From contig NZ_HE610985.1 of NCBI RefSeq assembly GCF_000285535.1, positions 661,510-705,386 on the forward strand: a DNA stretch of 43,877 nucleotides, given 5' to 3'. The number at the start of each line of letters is the position of its first letter. The stretch's first letter is position 1. Position numbers and translations under genes: made by a program. The notes beneath the pieces are model-generated. The model made no database searches. It saw only the letters and a list, made by a program, of their open reading frames with translations, and was not told where the DNA came from. The DNA comes from Bacillus timonensis. Lineage in GTDB: Bacteria; Bacillota; Bacilli; Bacillales; Bacillaceae_L. Positions 35,091 through 43,472 of the stretch are shown here, piece after piece.

Positions 35091-35972
35091 TTAAGAATTT
35101 GTAGGAATTTCTGATAAAATATCGTCACAAGAAAGAACTAATTTCGCTCCTGATTGAATTAATTTATTTGTTCCTACGCAAGAAGGTTCCAAGATGGACC
35201 CAGGTAACGCAAAAACCTCTCTTCCTTGATTCACAGCTTGGTCAGCCGTTATTAAAGAACCGCTTCTTTCCTTTGCTTCTACAACTAAAGTTCCTTGTGT
35301 TAAACCACTAATAATACGATTTCGCATGGGGAACTGCCATTTTTCAGGTTTTGTTGATGGGGGATATTCAGATATAAGTATATGATTTTGAGTGATAGTA
35401 GTTGCCAACTCAATGTTTTCTCGAGGATATATGTGATGAAGGCCGCCAGCTATGACTGCAATTGTTTTGCCATTATGATGAATTGCCAATTGGTGTGCCA
35501 TTGTATCAATTCCACGTGCTAAACCACTAACCATTACCCAATCTTTTTTTATCAAAGGCACCAAGACCTTTGTCATACTTTCAACGCTTGTTCTTATCGG
35601 TGTACGAGAACCTACAACACCCAATAATTTCCTACTATTTAATAATGCCTGGTCTCCTGCTGTATACAAAACCCAAGGTGGGTCATAAATTTGCTTCAAA
35701 AGAAAAGGATATTCTTGATCGAAGATGGTAATTATGCCCACATTATTATATCTATATTGTTTTAGCATACTTTGGATTGATAAAGAATGCAAATCTTTTA
35801 AAAAAATATTTAGTTGATTTTTGGGTAATGGTAGGATTTTATCATATACAGAAGAGGGGATAGTATAAATCGAAGAAAGTGTGGGATCATGTTGTAGAAT
35901 TCGAAAAATAGATTTCCAACCTATTCCACGACAATGGTGAAGATGTATTAACTTTTCACGAAATTTATCCAT
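35091..35972 (-). CDS. dprA: DNA-processing protein DprA (Smf)
   Basis: This encodes 293 residues (B. subtilis 297). It loads RecA on incoming single-stranded DNA during transformation. It has an N-terminal helical region (FREKLIHLHHCRGIGWKSIF) and a Rossmann fold with GVVGSRTPIRTSVE, MVSGLARGIDTMAHQLAI, and VEAKERSGSLITADQAVNQG. The C-terminal GREVFALPGS is also typical. ATG follows AAGGAGAAC. No strong terminator separates it from topA, so read-through is possible in addition to the topA promoter. Confidence 0.97.
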   Translation of the reverse strand: MDKFREKLIHLHHCRGIGWKSIFRILQHDPTLSSIYTIPSSVYDKILPLPKNQLNIFLKDLHSLSIQSMLKQYRYNNVGIITIFDQEYPFLLKQIYDPPWVLYTAGDQALLNSRKLLGVVGSRTPIRTSVESMTKVLVPLIKKDWVMVSGLARGIDTMAHQLAIHHNGKTIAVIAGGLHHIYPRENIELATTITQNHILISEYPPSTKPEKWQFPMRNRIISGLTQGTLVVEAKERSGSLITADQAVNQGREVFALPGSILEPSCVGTNKLIQSGAKLVLSCDDILSEIPTNS

Positions 35973-35991
35973 ATGTTCTCCTTTTTTCCAT

Positions 35992-36024
35992 GAGAAAGAG
36001 ACAGTTCCTTTAAACAGAACTGCC
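35992..36024 (-). terminator. Probable terminator after sucD
   Basis: The minus strand has GGCAGTTC (36024-36017), a 9-base loop and GAACTGTC (36007-36000), an 8-bp stem with one G-T pair. It is followed by TCTTTCTC, a weak U-tract. It starts about 15 bases past the sucD stop and ends before the dprA ribosome site. Confidence 0.6.
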
Positions 36025-36039
36025 CCATTCTTTTATTTG

Positions 36040-36942
36040 TTAATGAGTTTTACATTTTTCGTATAAACCTTTTTCTTTTAGAACGGAAATTAAAGTTTCA
36101 CCCATAACAGATGGTGTTTCAGCAACCTTAATTCCACATTCATTCATTGTTTTGATTTTTTCAGCAGCAGTACCTTTACCACCAGAAATAATCGCACCTG
36201 CATGGCCCATACGTTTACCTGGAGGTGCTGTTTGTCCACCGATGAATCCAACAACAGGTTTGGTCATATTAGCTTTAACCCACTCTGCAGCTTCTTCTTC
36301 AGCTGTTCCACCGATTTCACCAATCATAATAACAGCATATGTGTCTTCATCTTCATTAAATGCTTTTAATACGTCGATGAAGTTAGTTCCATTAACGGGG
36401 TCTCCACCAATTCCAACAGCTGTTGTTTGACCAATTCCAGCTTGTGTTAATTGATGAACAGCCTCGTATGTTAATGTACCAGAGCGTGATACAACTCCTA
36501 CATGGCCTTTTTTATGGATATAACCAGGCATAATTCCAATTTTACATTCGTCAGCTGTAATTACACCAGGGCAGTTAGGACCGATTAAACGAGTCTTCTT
36601 ACCTTCCATGTAGCGTTTCACTTTAACCATGTCTAATACCGGAATATGCTCTGTAATACAGATTGCTAAATCTAGTTCTGCATCAACTGCTTCCATAATG
36701 GCATCAGCAGCAAATGGAGCAGGTACATAAATAACAGAAGCTGTTGCACCTGTTTGCTCCACTGCTTCTTTAACAGTATTAAATACAGGAACACCTTCTA
36801 CTTCAGTTCCACCTTTACCTGGTGAAGTACCACCAACGATTTTAGTACCATATTCAAGCATTTGTTTTGTATGGAAAAGCGCAGTCGCACCTGTTATCCC
36901 TTGAACAATTACTTTTGTATCCTTATTAACAAAAACACTCAT
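36040..36942 (-). CDS. sucD: Succinyl-CoA synthetase alpha subunit
   Basis: This encodes 300 residues, the normal length. It catalyses the TCA step succinyl-CoA to succinate with NDP phosphorylation, together with SucC. The CoA-binding Rossmann fold starts [20 protein letters not shown]. The phospho-His is His247 in [34 protein letters not shown] is also conserved. The ATG lies 17 bases after sucC, with AAGGCAGGGG as ribosome site. Confidence 0.98.
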   Translation of the reverse strand: MSVFVNKDTKVIVQGITGATALFHTKQMLEYGTKIVGGTSPGKGGTEVEGVPVFNTVKEAVEQTGATASVIYVPAPFAADAIMEAVDAELDLAICITEHIPVLDMVKVKRYMEGKKTRLIGPNCPGVITADECKIGIMPGYIHKKGHVGVVSRSGTLTYEAVHQLTQAGIGQTTAVGIGGDPVNGTNFIDVLKAFNEDEDTYAVIMIGEIGGTAEEEAAEWVKANMTKPVVGFIGGQTAPPGKRMGHAGAIISGGKGTAAEKIKTMNECGIKVAETPSVMGETLISVLKEKGLYEKCKTH

Positions 36943-36959
36943 GTTTGTCCCCTGCCTTT

Positions 36960-38121
36960 CTATCCTACTAGTGATACGATTTTTTGTGCACCGTCTGCCA
37001 TTGATTCAGCAGCAGTAATGTTTAGACCAGATTCTTGTAAAATCTTTTTACCTAAATCAACGTTTGTTCCTTCAAGACGTACTACTAGAGGAATTTCCAA
37101 GCCTACTTCTTTTGTTGCAGCTACTACACCTTCTGCAATCACATCACATTTCATAATTCCACCGAAGATATTTACAAAAATGCCCTTCACGTTTTCATCA
37201 GAAAGAATGATTTTGAATGCCTCGGTTACTTTCTCAGCAGTAGCACCGCCCCCAACATCAAGGAAGTTTGCGGGATCGCCACCGTAATGTTTAATGATAT
37301 CCATTGTAGACATAGCAAGACCAGCACCATTAACCATACATCCAATGTTTCCATCTAATGAAATATAGCTTAAATCATATTTAGATGCTTCAATTTCCTT
37401 TACATCTTCCTCGTCTAGGTCACGGTATTCTAATACATCCTTTTGACGGAATAATGCGTTAGAATCAAAGTTTAGTTTTGCATCAAGTGCCATTACTTTA
37501 CCATCGCCTGTTACAACTAATGGATTAATTTCTGCAATTGAGCAATCTTTTTCCACAAATGCAGTGTATAACGCTGTCATAAATTTAACAGCTTGATTCA
37601 CTAATTCTTTCGGAATATTAATATTGAATGCAATACGTCGAGCTTGGAATGGAAGTAATCCAACTACAGGATCGATTTCTTCTTTGAAAATCTTTTCAGG
37701 TGTTTTTTCAGCAACCTCTTCGATCTCTGTTCCACCTTCTTCAGATGCCATTAAAACAACACGAGAAGTTGCGCGATCAAGTACAAGACCAACGTAGTAC
37801 TCTTTTTTAATATCGCAGCCTTCTTCAATTAGAAGACGTTTCACTTCTTTCCCTTCTGGACCTGTTTGGTGTGTAACTAAAGTTTTACCTAGAATTTCAT
37901 TTGCATATGTACGAACTTCATCCAGGTTTTTCGCTACTTTAACACCACCAGCTTTACCTCGTCCCCCCTGCGTGAATTTGCGCTTTAACAACACAAACTT
38001 GGGTTCCAAGTTCTTTAGCAGCTTCAACAGCTTCATCAACCGTGAATGCAACCTTTCCATTTGGAACAGCTACCCCATATTTTCTGAGGATCTCTTTTCC
38101 TTGATACTCATGGATATTCAT
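36960..38121 (-). CDS. sucC: Succinyl-CoA synthetase beta subunit, with one apparent frameshift
   Basis: Corrected, this is a 386-residue SucC, the standard length. The start ATG 38121 follows GGAGGATGGG and gives [20 protein letters not shown]. After KAQIHAGG the frame is lost at a six-G run (minus strand, 37968-37963). Removing one G restores [15 protein letters not shown] and the rest is open to the stop at 36960. ATP-grasp features ([15 protein letters not shown] region, [20 protein letters not shown]) and [20 protein letters not shown] are intact. See findings for error versus mutation. Confidence 0.95.
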
Positions 38122-38416
38122 TTCCCATCCTCCATTCTTATGTAAAAAAGCAAAGAATATTTTGTCAGTCCAAATGTTATTATACATTCTCTTTCATTAA
38201 CTTTCTATTGACAATTAGAACTTTTCCGAAAAATCCTATTTGCATAGAAAATTACATCATTTTCTGAGTGAGCTATTTTGCTCAATCTTAATGACGCTTA
38301 CTAGATTTAATTAGACTGCGCTTTCATTTTATAACTGAATAGACGGCTTGTCTACCATTTCGCATGAATTTGTTCTTTTTTATACTAAAAAACGACAAAT
38401 TTACTATTCCAGGAAA
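38122..38416 (-). promoter_or_regulatory. ylqH-sucC intergenic region with operator-like elements
   Basis: This holds 295 bases without a gene. On the minus strand a TATAAT lies at 38184-38179, but TTGTCA is 24 bases away and the base at 17-base spacing is only TAGAAA, so the promoter is uncertain. AGAAAAT-6-ATTTTCT (38246-38265) is a 7-bp inverted repeat upstream of it. TGAAAGCGCAGTCT (38326-38313) resembles a CcpA cre site with two mismatches at defined positions. A small TAGAC-AAGCC-GTCTA hairpin sits near 38340-38354 without a T-tract. These may govern sucCD, but none is decisive. Confidence 0.35.
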
Positions 38417-38707
38417 CTATTTTTTTGATTCACCAATACTTTTATCCATTTTATATACAAAAGCAAAAATTTCCGCAATCACCTGATACAATTCTTCGGG
38501 AATGCTTTCGTTTAGCTTAAGCTCTCCCAATAATTCTACTAAAGCTGTATCCTCTTGTATCGGAATGTTATTTTCAATAGCCTTCACAATAATATTTTGA
38601 GCAACTTTCCCCTTTCCTTTAGCAACTACCCTTGGCTCAGTATCGATTGTTTCGTTGTATGACAGAGCAACAGCCTTCATCTCTTTATTCTGTGGCGCTT
38701 TTTTCAT
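38417..38707 (-). CDS. ylqH: YlqH, short FlhB C-terminal-domain homologue
   Basis: This encodes 96 residues resembling the cytosolic domain of FlhB: KAVALSYNETIDTEPRVVAK, GKVAQNIIVKAIENNIPIQE, and IPEELYQVIAEIFAFVYKMD. It aligns with the FlhB C-terminal end (EEYFKAVAEILAYVYRL). It lacks the membrane helices, and the NPTH self-cleavage motif is replaced by SYNE. It overlaps ylqG by 4 bases. B. subtilis has the same ylqG-ylqH pair before sucC. Function is unknown; a link to type III export specificity is plausible. Confidence 0.88.
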   Translation of the reverse strand: MKKAPQNKEMKAVALSYNETIDTEPRVVAKGKGKVAQNIIVKAIENNIPIQEDTALVELLGELKLNESIPEELYQVIAEIFAFVYKMDKSIGESKK

Positions 38708-39303
38708 ATTTTAAAATCCACTCTTTCGTGAAATCTAGTCAAATCAGCTTGCCCTACCTTACTATCTTTAGTTGTTGATTTCCCTATTTTAATAGACGAG
38801 AGCTTATACCCTAGTGATTCAAAACTCTCTTGCAGTGTTGTTCTCAGATCATTTACTAAAGACTCAATCCCTTCCGCCTGATTAAAGATGACGATTGATA
38901 AAATACGATTTTGAACCTTTACATCTATGACTACCTCACTTAAATTCTCGAGTTCTAGTGAAAAAAGCAACCGGCAAAAATCTGGATTGATTTTCCCGCT
39001 TTTTTTCCTTCCAGACATTTGAATTGAAAATTTCTTAAAGTCTTGGTTTTGAAAGATGATTAGGTGCTGAATATATTGACTTGAATCATTTAATGTTAGT
39101 TCAACTTTATCCGTTTGATGTATCTGGCTATGTTGGGAGGCATTTTCGATTATATCATTATTCATAATAGGTATTATGTTTGATAAGCTGGTGGAAGGAT
39201 GTTGTGATTTTTGTTCATTTTGATTTGTATTTGGAAGAGAGTGGAGCTTTTGTAAAGCTCCACTCTTAAATAGTGCTTGTATTATATTGATTGGTATCAT
39301 CAC
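38704..39303 (-). CDS. ylqG: YlqG-like protein with FliK-like C-terminal region
   Basis: This encodes 199 residues. The N-terminal half is low complexity (Asn/Gln/Ser/His-rich). The C-terminal half, from about residue 105 ([20 protein letters not shown], then [20 protein letters not shown]), looks like the FliK switch domain pattern of a beta core followed by a helix. It seems shorter than B. subtilis YlqG as I recall it. The ATG overlaps the rnhB stop by 4 bases, and its own end overlaps ylqH. Pairing with an FlhB-domain protein strengthens the FliK-like reading, but this is inference. Confidence 0.65.
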   Translation of the reverse strand: MMIPINIIQALFKSGALQKLHSLPNTNQNEQKSQHPSTSLSNIIPIMNNDIIENASQHSQIHQTDKVELTLNDSSQYIQHLIIFQNQDFKKFSIQMSGRKKSGKINPDFCRLLFSLELENLSEVVIDVKVQNRILSIVIFNQAEGIESLVNDLRTTLQESFESLGYKLSSIKIGKSTTKDSKVGQADLTRFHERVDFKI

Positions 39304-40076
39304 TTTACCTCTATTAACTCTCGGATTGGAGCAAATGAACGTCTGTGTTCACTTGTTACACCATATTTTTTTAGTGCATCTAAATGATATGCCGTACCAT
39401 ATCCCATATGTTTTTCAAACCCGTATTGTGGATAGTCATGTCCTAAGCGAACCATCAAGCGGTCTCTAGTCACTTTTGCAATAATAGAACTTGCTGCTAT
39501 AGATATACTTTTTGCATCCCCTTTAATTATGGATGTTTGAGGGATGTTAATTGGTATTTTCATTGCGTCGACTAAAAGATGATCAGGCTTTTCAGATAGA
39601 CCAAGAAGTGCCTGCTTCATTGCTTGTTTTGTTGCTTGATAAATATTAACATCATCGATAACCTTTGCGGGTATGATTCCAATCCCTATGGAAGTAGCAC
39701 ATTCTGTAATTTGTTCAAATAATTCTTCTCTTTTGTTTTCAGAAAGTTTCTTTGAGTCATTTATACCAGGTAAATAGGCATCTTGAGGTAAAATAACCGC
39801 AGCAGCTACTACTGGTCCCGCCAAAGGGCCACGACCGACTTCATCAACGCCAGCAATACGCTTAAATCCCTTATGATAGAGATGCGTTTCGTATTGAGTC
39901 ATTTCTTTAAATTGTTGCTCCAAAGCTTTTTCCTCAGCCTTTTTCCTTTTCCAACGTTGGACGAGAACCTGAACACCTTTTCGAGTATCTTTTTCGCATT
40001 CTATTATAAATTCATCTTGTTCATCATGTATCATGGCAAGCTTCGTTTCTATATCTCTAATTGTTAATGACAACAT
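39300..40076 (-). CDS. rnhB: Ribonuclease HII
   Basis: This encodes 258 residues. It cleaves RNA in RNA-DNA hybrids and at single ribonucleotides. An N-terminal extension of about 70 residues, typical of Bacillus RNase HII, precedes the catalytic core. Asp78 and Glu79 are in [20 protein letters not shown], and Asp170 is in [10 protein letters not shown]. The substrate-sensing GRG motif is present. [20 protein letters not shown] and the [17 protein letters not shown]-like end are typical. ATG follows GAAGGTG. Confidence 0.97.
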   Translation of the reverse strand: MLSLTIRDIETKLAMIHDEQDEFIIECEKDTRKGVQVLVQRWKRKKAEEKALEQQFKEMTQYETHLYHKGFKRIAGVDEVGRGPLAGPVVAAAVILPQDAYLPGINDSKKLSENKREELFEQITECATSIGIGIIPAKVIDDVNIYQATKQAMKQALLGLSEKPDHLLVDAMKIPINIPQTSIIKGDAKSISIAASSIIAKVTRDRLMVRLGHDYPQYGFEKHMGYGTAYHLDALKKYGVTSEHRRSFAPIRELIEVK

Positions 40077-40125
40077 TTTTTCACCTTCGTTTTTTCATGC
40101 TTATGTATGTAATATCGTCAATTGT

Positions 40126-40160
40126 ACAAAAAAATTAAGGCTCGCTTTGACGCGAACCTT
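40126..40160 (-). terminator. Strong Rho-independent terminator after rbgA
   Basis: The minus strand has AAGGTTCGC (40160-40152), loop GTCAAA, and GCGAGCCTT (40145-40137), a 9-bp stem with one G-T pair. It is followed by AA and seven Ts (40134-40128). It begins at the rbgA stop codon and precedes rnhB. Confidence 0.9.
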
Positions 40161-41002
40161 TACGGTTTTTCAAAAGTAAGCCTACCTAATTTTTCAGTTC
40201 TGATTTCTCGTATAATTAATTCTGCAGTCTTATCGTAGTCTGTTAATCCGCCTGACATCATTGTTCCTCGACGTTTTGCAATTTCATCAAATAAAATTAC
40301 AATATCATCCGGAATTTGATCCAAATCAAAACGTTCTTTTAAATTATCCGGATAGTTTTCCTCAAGAAATCGTAGGGCATATACCGCAATATCTTGTAAA
40401 TTTAAGATAGTATCTTTTATTGCACCTGTTGTTGCTAGCTTTAGACCGACTTCTTGGTCTTCAAATTTTGGCCATAAAATACCCGGTGTATCGAGAAGTT
40501 CCAATTCCTTGCCAACCTTAATCCAGCTCTGAGCTTTTGTAATACCCGGGCGATCACCAGTTTGTGCAATGTTTTTCTTAGCTAAGCGATTAATAAGGGT
40601 TGATTTGCCGACATTCGGTATCCCGACAATAAGCGCTCTAATCGCACGTGGCCGAATCCCTTTTGCAGCCATTTTATCAAATTTATCTGTTAAGATTACT
40701 TTTGCTTCGTTCACGATTTGCTTCATTCCCTCACCAGCTTGTGAGTTAATAGCTAAGGCATGTACACCACTTTCCTTATAGTAAGAAATCCATTCTTTTG
40801 TTACTTTTGGATCAGCCTTATCTGCTTTGTTTAAAAGGAGAAGCCTTGGTTTGTTTTTTATGATTTCATCGATCATGGGATTTCGTGATGATGCAGGGAT
40901 TCTGGCATCAACAAGTTCGAAAACGATATCGATGAGCGAAAGCTTTTCTGTAACTTGTCTTCTTGCTTTTGCCATATGGCCTGGAAACCATTGTATTGTC
41001 AA
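40160..41002 (-). CDS. rbgA: Ribosome biogenesis GTPase RbgA (YlqF)
   Basis: This encodes 280 residues. It is a circularly permuted GTPase required for late 50S assembly. The N-terminus [15 protein letters not shown] is characteristic. The permuted motif order is visible: G4 [11 protein letters not shown] near residue 55, G1 [20 protein letters not shown] near 127, G2/G3 [10 protein letters not shown] and [10 protein letters not shown]. The C-terminal ANTAR-like domain is also present. It lies between the signal peptidase gene and rnhB as in B. subtilis. Confidence 0.97.
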   Translation of the reverse strand: MTIQWFPGHMAKARRQVTEKLSLIDIVFELVDARIPASSRNPMIDEIIKNKPRLLLLNKADKADPKVTKEWISYYKESGVHALAINSQAGEGMKQIVNEAKVILTDKFDKMAAKGIRPRAIRALIVGIPNVGKSTLINRLAKKNIAQTGDRPGITKAQSWIKVGKELELLDTPGILWPKFEDQEVGLKLATTGAIKDTILNLQDIAVYALRFLEENYPDNLKERFDLDQIPDDIVILFDEIAKRRGTMMSGGLTDYDKTAELIIREIRTEKLGRLTFEKP

Positions 41003-41051
41003 ATTTCTTCACCAACTTACATGGTAATTTTTACATACATTTTGTTTTTGT

Positions 41052-41585
41052 TTATTTTACAATGCCAAAGTCGGATAGTGGCCAATAGATTAAGCTAGTT
41101 TCTCCTAGCACTTCGCTAATAGGGATTGGACCGATGTGGCGTGAATCTTTGCTGTAGCGTCGATTGTCACCCATAACAAACAGGTGCCCTTCTGGAACTT
41201 CTTCTAATATAAATGGATCTGTTAGTGGACCATCAATTAAGTTTTTCTTATATTCATCAAGATATGGTTCATCATATGGTTTCCCATTAACATAGAGAAT
41301 ATCATCCTTGTATTCAATTCGATCACCAGGTAACCCTATTATTCGCTTGATGTAATCTTTTTCAACTGTTGCATGAAAGACAACAATGTCAAAGCGTTCC
41401 GGTTTTCCGACCTTATAACCAATTTTATTGACAATCATACGGTCCTGATGATGTAATGTTGGCATCATAGATAGCCCGTCTACTACTATCGGTGCAAAGA
41501 AAAAATAACGTATAACAGCTGCCAAAATAACAGCTATTGCTAACGCTTTGATCCATTCCCAAAGTTCATTTTTTTGTTTGGCCAT
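41052..41585 (-). CDS. Type I signal peptidase
   Basis: This encodes 177 residues from ATG 41585, seven bases after GGAGG. An immediately preceding in-frame ATG is too close to the ribosome site. One N-terminal membrane helix (ALAIAVILAAVIRYFFFAPI) anchors the extracytoplasmic catalytic domain. The catalytic Ser39 is in DGLSMMPTL and Lys80 in KDYIKRIIGLPGD. GDNRRYSKDSRHIGPI is box E. It is a Sip-type enzyme, located between rplS and rbgA, a spot where Bacillus relatives often carry a sip gene. Confidence 0.95.
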   Translation of the reverse strand: MAKQKNELWEWIKALAIAVILAAVIRYFFFAPIVVDGLSMMPTLHHQDRMIVNKIGYKVGKPERFDIVVFHATVEKDYIKRIIGLPGDRIEYKDDILYVNGKPYDEPYLDEYKKNLIDGPLTDPFILEEVPEGHLFVMGDNRRYSKDSRHIGPIPISEVLGETSLIYWPLSDFGIVK

Positions 41586-41664
41586 CATTGCTCCTCCATC
41601 TACTCTTTTCTCTTCTACAACCAAATAGATTATATCTAATAAACATAGTATGTATTATTCTTCT

Positions 41665-41693
41665 ATTATAAATATTACGCGAGCAAATGTAAA
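41665..41693 (-). promoter_or_regulatory. Predicted promoter of the signal peptidase gene
   Basis: The minus strand reads TTTACA (41693-41688), a 17-base spacer and TATAAT (41670-41665). The -35 begins in the tail of the rplS terminator, so the two signals are nested. The leader to the ATG is about 75 bases. Confidence 0.65.
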
Positions 41694-41724
41694 AGGAGCT
41701 TGTTATTTTTATACAAGCTCCTTT
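41692..41724 (-). terminator. Terminator after rplS
   Basis: The sequence AAAGGAGCTTGT (41724-41713 on the minus strand) pairs perfectly over 12 bp with ACAAGCTCCTTT (41703-41692), loop ATAAAAATA. The stem ends in T's, with TTACATTTGC after. It lies 8 bases past the rplS stop. Confidence 0.85.
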
Positions 41725-41731
41725 CGTATTA

Positions 41732-42079
41732 TTATCGGATTTCTTTAATACGTGCTTTTTTACCACGAAGTTCACGTAAGTAGTATAATTTCGCACGGCG
41801 TACTTTACCACGACGAACTACTTCAAGCTTCGCAATTTTAGGTGTATGCACTGGGAATGTACGTTCAACACCAACTCCGTAAGATACCTTACGAACAGTG
41901 AAAGTTTCGCTAATTCCTCCACCACGACGCTTAATCACAACACCTTCGTATACCTGAATACGCTCACGAGTACCCTCGATAACTTTCACGTGTACACGTA
42001 CAGTATCTCCAGGACGGAACACAGGAAGGTCAGTTCTTAATTGTTCTTTTGTGATTTCTTCAATAATGTTTTGCATCGT
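41732..42079 (-). CDS. rplS: 50S ribosomal protein L19
   Basis: This encodes 115 residues. ATG 42079 with GAAGGAG upstream gives [20 protein letters not shown] as in other Bacillus L19. An in-frame start six codons earlier is not supported. [40 protein letters not shown] and [20 protein letters not shown] are near-invariant. L19 sits at the 30S-50S interface. It has its own promoter and a structured leader, as well as possible read-through from trmD. Confidence 0.98.
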   Translation of the reverse strand, partial: TMQNIIEEITKEQLRTDLPVFRPGDTVRVHVKVIEGTRERIQVYEGVVIKRRGGGISETFTVRKVSYGVGVERTFPVHTPKIAKLEVVRRGKVRRAKLYYLRELRGKKARIKEIR

Positions 42080-42172
42080 TTCTTCAACTCCTTCCAACAG
42101 ATGCTCTTACCAATATCGATTCATTGCAGCGGAACATCTTAATAAGACACGGACAGATTGCCCAAGTCACAA
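42080..42172 (-). ncRNA. L19 autoregulatory leader (rplS leader RNA)
   Basis: The roughly 90-base 5' leader from the predicted start site to rplS contains GGGCAATCTGTCCGTGTC, ATGTTCCGCTGCAATG and GCATCTGTTGGAAGGAG. A structured leader upstream of rplS (Rfam L19 leader) is known in Bacillus and thought to bind L19 for feedback. The identification here is by position and remembered motifs, not by a covariance search. Confidence 0.72.
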
Positions 42173-42177
42173 AGAGT

Positions 42178-42206
42178 ATATTACCATAATCCAGCTATAG
42201 TTGCAA
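42178..42206 (-). promoter_or_regulatory. Predicted rplS promoter
   Basis: The minus strand reads TTGCAA (42206-42201), a 17-base spacer and TAATAT (42183-42178), with TGG before it (extended -10). It lies between trmD and rplS and explains separate, strong expression of L19. Confidence 0.75.
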
Positions 42207-42209
42207 TAG

Positions 42210-42947
42210 CTACTCTTCATCTAATGTAAATTCTTTTACCCATTTTTCTTGTTTAGGAGATAGCTGGTAATTTTCGAGTAAATCTGGCCTTCTTTTATAG
42301 GTTCGACGAAGTGATTCTTTTTCCCGCCATTCTTCAATATTCATATGGTTACCAGATAATAAGACGTCAGGTACGGTCATTCCTCTAAAATTAGCAGGTC
42401 TAGTATAGTGGGGATGCTCCAACAATCCCGTACTATGGGAGTCAAGTACAGGTGAATCCTCATTACCTAAAACGCCTGGCAATAGTCGTACGACACTATC
42501 AGAAATCACCATTGCGGCTAATTCGCCACCAGTTAAAACAAAATCACCGATTGAAATTTCTTCAGTACTCAAGTGTTCACGTATTCTTTCATCATAGCCT
42601 TCATAATGGCCGCAGATAAAAATGAGATGTTCTTCCTTTGCCAATGCTTCTGCTTTTTTTTGGGTAAATCTTTCGCCCTGAGGGCAAAGAAGAATTACCT
42701 TCGGCTTGGATTCCGTTTGTTTCGATAAATCTTCGACTGCATCAAAGATCGGCTGTGGCATTAATACCATCCCTGCACCGCCACCATATGGATAATCATC
42801 AACTTTTTGATGCTTGTTATCGGCGTATTCACGGAAATTAACAACCCTGAATGAAACTTTATCTTTTTCCTGTGCCTTTTTTAAAATGGATTCCCCTAGT
42901 ACACCGTTAAACATGTTTGGAAAAAGGGTTAAAATATCAATTTTCAT
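42210..42947 (-). CDS. trmD: tRNA (guanine37-N1)-methyltransferase TrmD
   Basis: This encodes 245 residues. It methylates G37 of tRNAs reading CNN codons using S-adenosylmethionine, preventing +1 frameshifting. It is a SPOUT trefoil-knot enzyme: [20 protein letters not shown] at the start, [20 protein letters not shown], and the knot region [14 protein letters not shown] with [23 protein letters not shown] lies 1 base after the rimM stop, coupled through AAGGA. Confidence 0.98.
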   Translation of the reverse strand: MKIDILTLFPNMFNGVLGESILKKAQEKDKVSFRVVNFREYADNKHQKVDDYPYGGGAGMVLMPQPIFDAVEDLSKQTESKPKVILLCPQGERFTQKKAEALAKEEHLIFICGHYEGYDERIREHLSTEEISIGDFVLTGGELAAMVISDSVVRLLPGVLGNEDSPVLDSHSTGLLEHPHYTRPANFRGMTVPDVLLSGNHMNIEEWREKESLRRTYKRRPDLLENYQLSPKQEKWVKEFTLDEE

Positions 42948-42948
42948 G

Positions 42949-43461
42949 TTAAATTAATCCTTCCATAAGGTGAATGGTAATAGTTTTTTCTTCTACATTA
43001 ATTCCCTTCACAATATCATCAATAAATGGAATTAATATTTCTTTACCACTTGTTCCCTTAACAACCCATACATCATTTGCACCGGGAGTTAAAATTTCTC
43101 TAATTGTTCCTAGTTCTTCGCCTTCCTCAGTTATAACGGTGCAGCCGATGATTTCGTGAAAGTAATACTCTCCCTCATCTAATTCCCCAAGCTGACTTTC
43201 ATGAACTTTGACAAGTGCGCCTTTCAAAGGTTCCACATCATTGACATTGTCATACCCCTCAAAGGTAACTAAATCAAAATTTTTATGAGTTCGATGTGAT
43301 TGAACAGTTACTTCTATTGGCTCATTATCAGATACAAAGATATGTAGTGTATTTCCGATTTTGTAACGCTCTTCAGGGAAATCCGTTCTTGAGATAATTC
43401 GAACCTCGCCCTTGATTCCATGTGTATTTACAATTTTTCCGACGTTATACCACTTGTCCAT
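42949..43461 (-). CDS. rimM: 16S rRNA processing protein RimM
   Basis: This encodes 170 residues. It aids 30S head maturation. The N-terminal RimM domain begins [20 protein letters not shown]; the C-terminal PRC-barrel shows [20 protein letters not shown] and [23 protein letters not shown] follows GAGGTG. It sits between ylqD and trmD in the rpsP-ylqC-ylqD-rimM-trmD-rplS arrangement. Confidence 0.97.
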   Translation of the reverse strand: MDKWYNVGKIVNTHGIKGEVRIISRTDFPEERYKIGNTLHIFVSDNEPIEVTVQSHRTHKNFDLVTFEGYDNVNDVEPLKGALVKVHESQLGELDEGEYYFHEIIGCTVITEEGEELGTIREILTPGANDVWVVKGTSGKEILIPFIDDIVKGINVEEKTITIHLMEGLI

Positions 43462-43472
43462 TTATTTCACCT

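Noticed and set aside
38208-38213. Perfect TTGACA on the plus strand
   Set aside because: No matching -10 at 16-18 bases and no plus-strand gene downstream; probably chance in AT-rich DNA.
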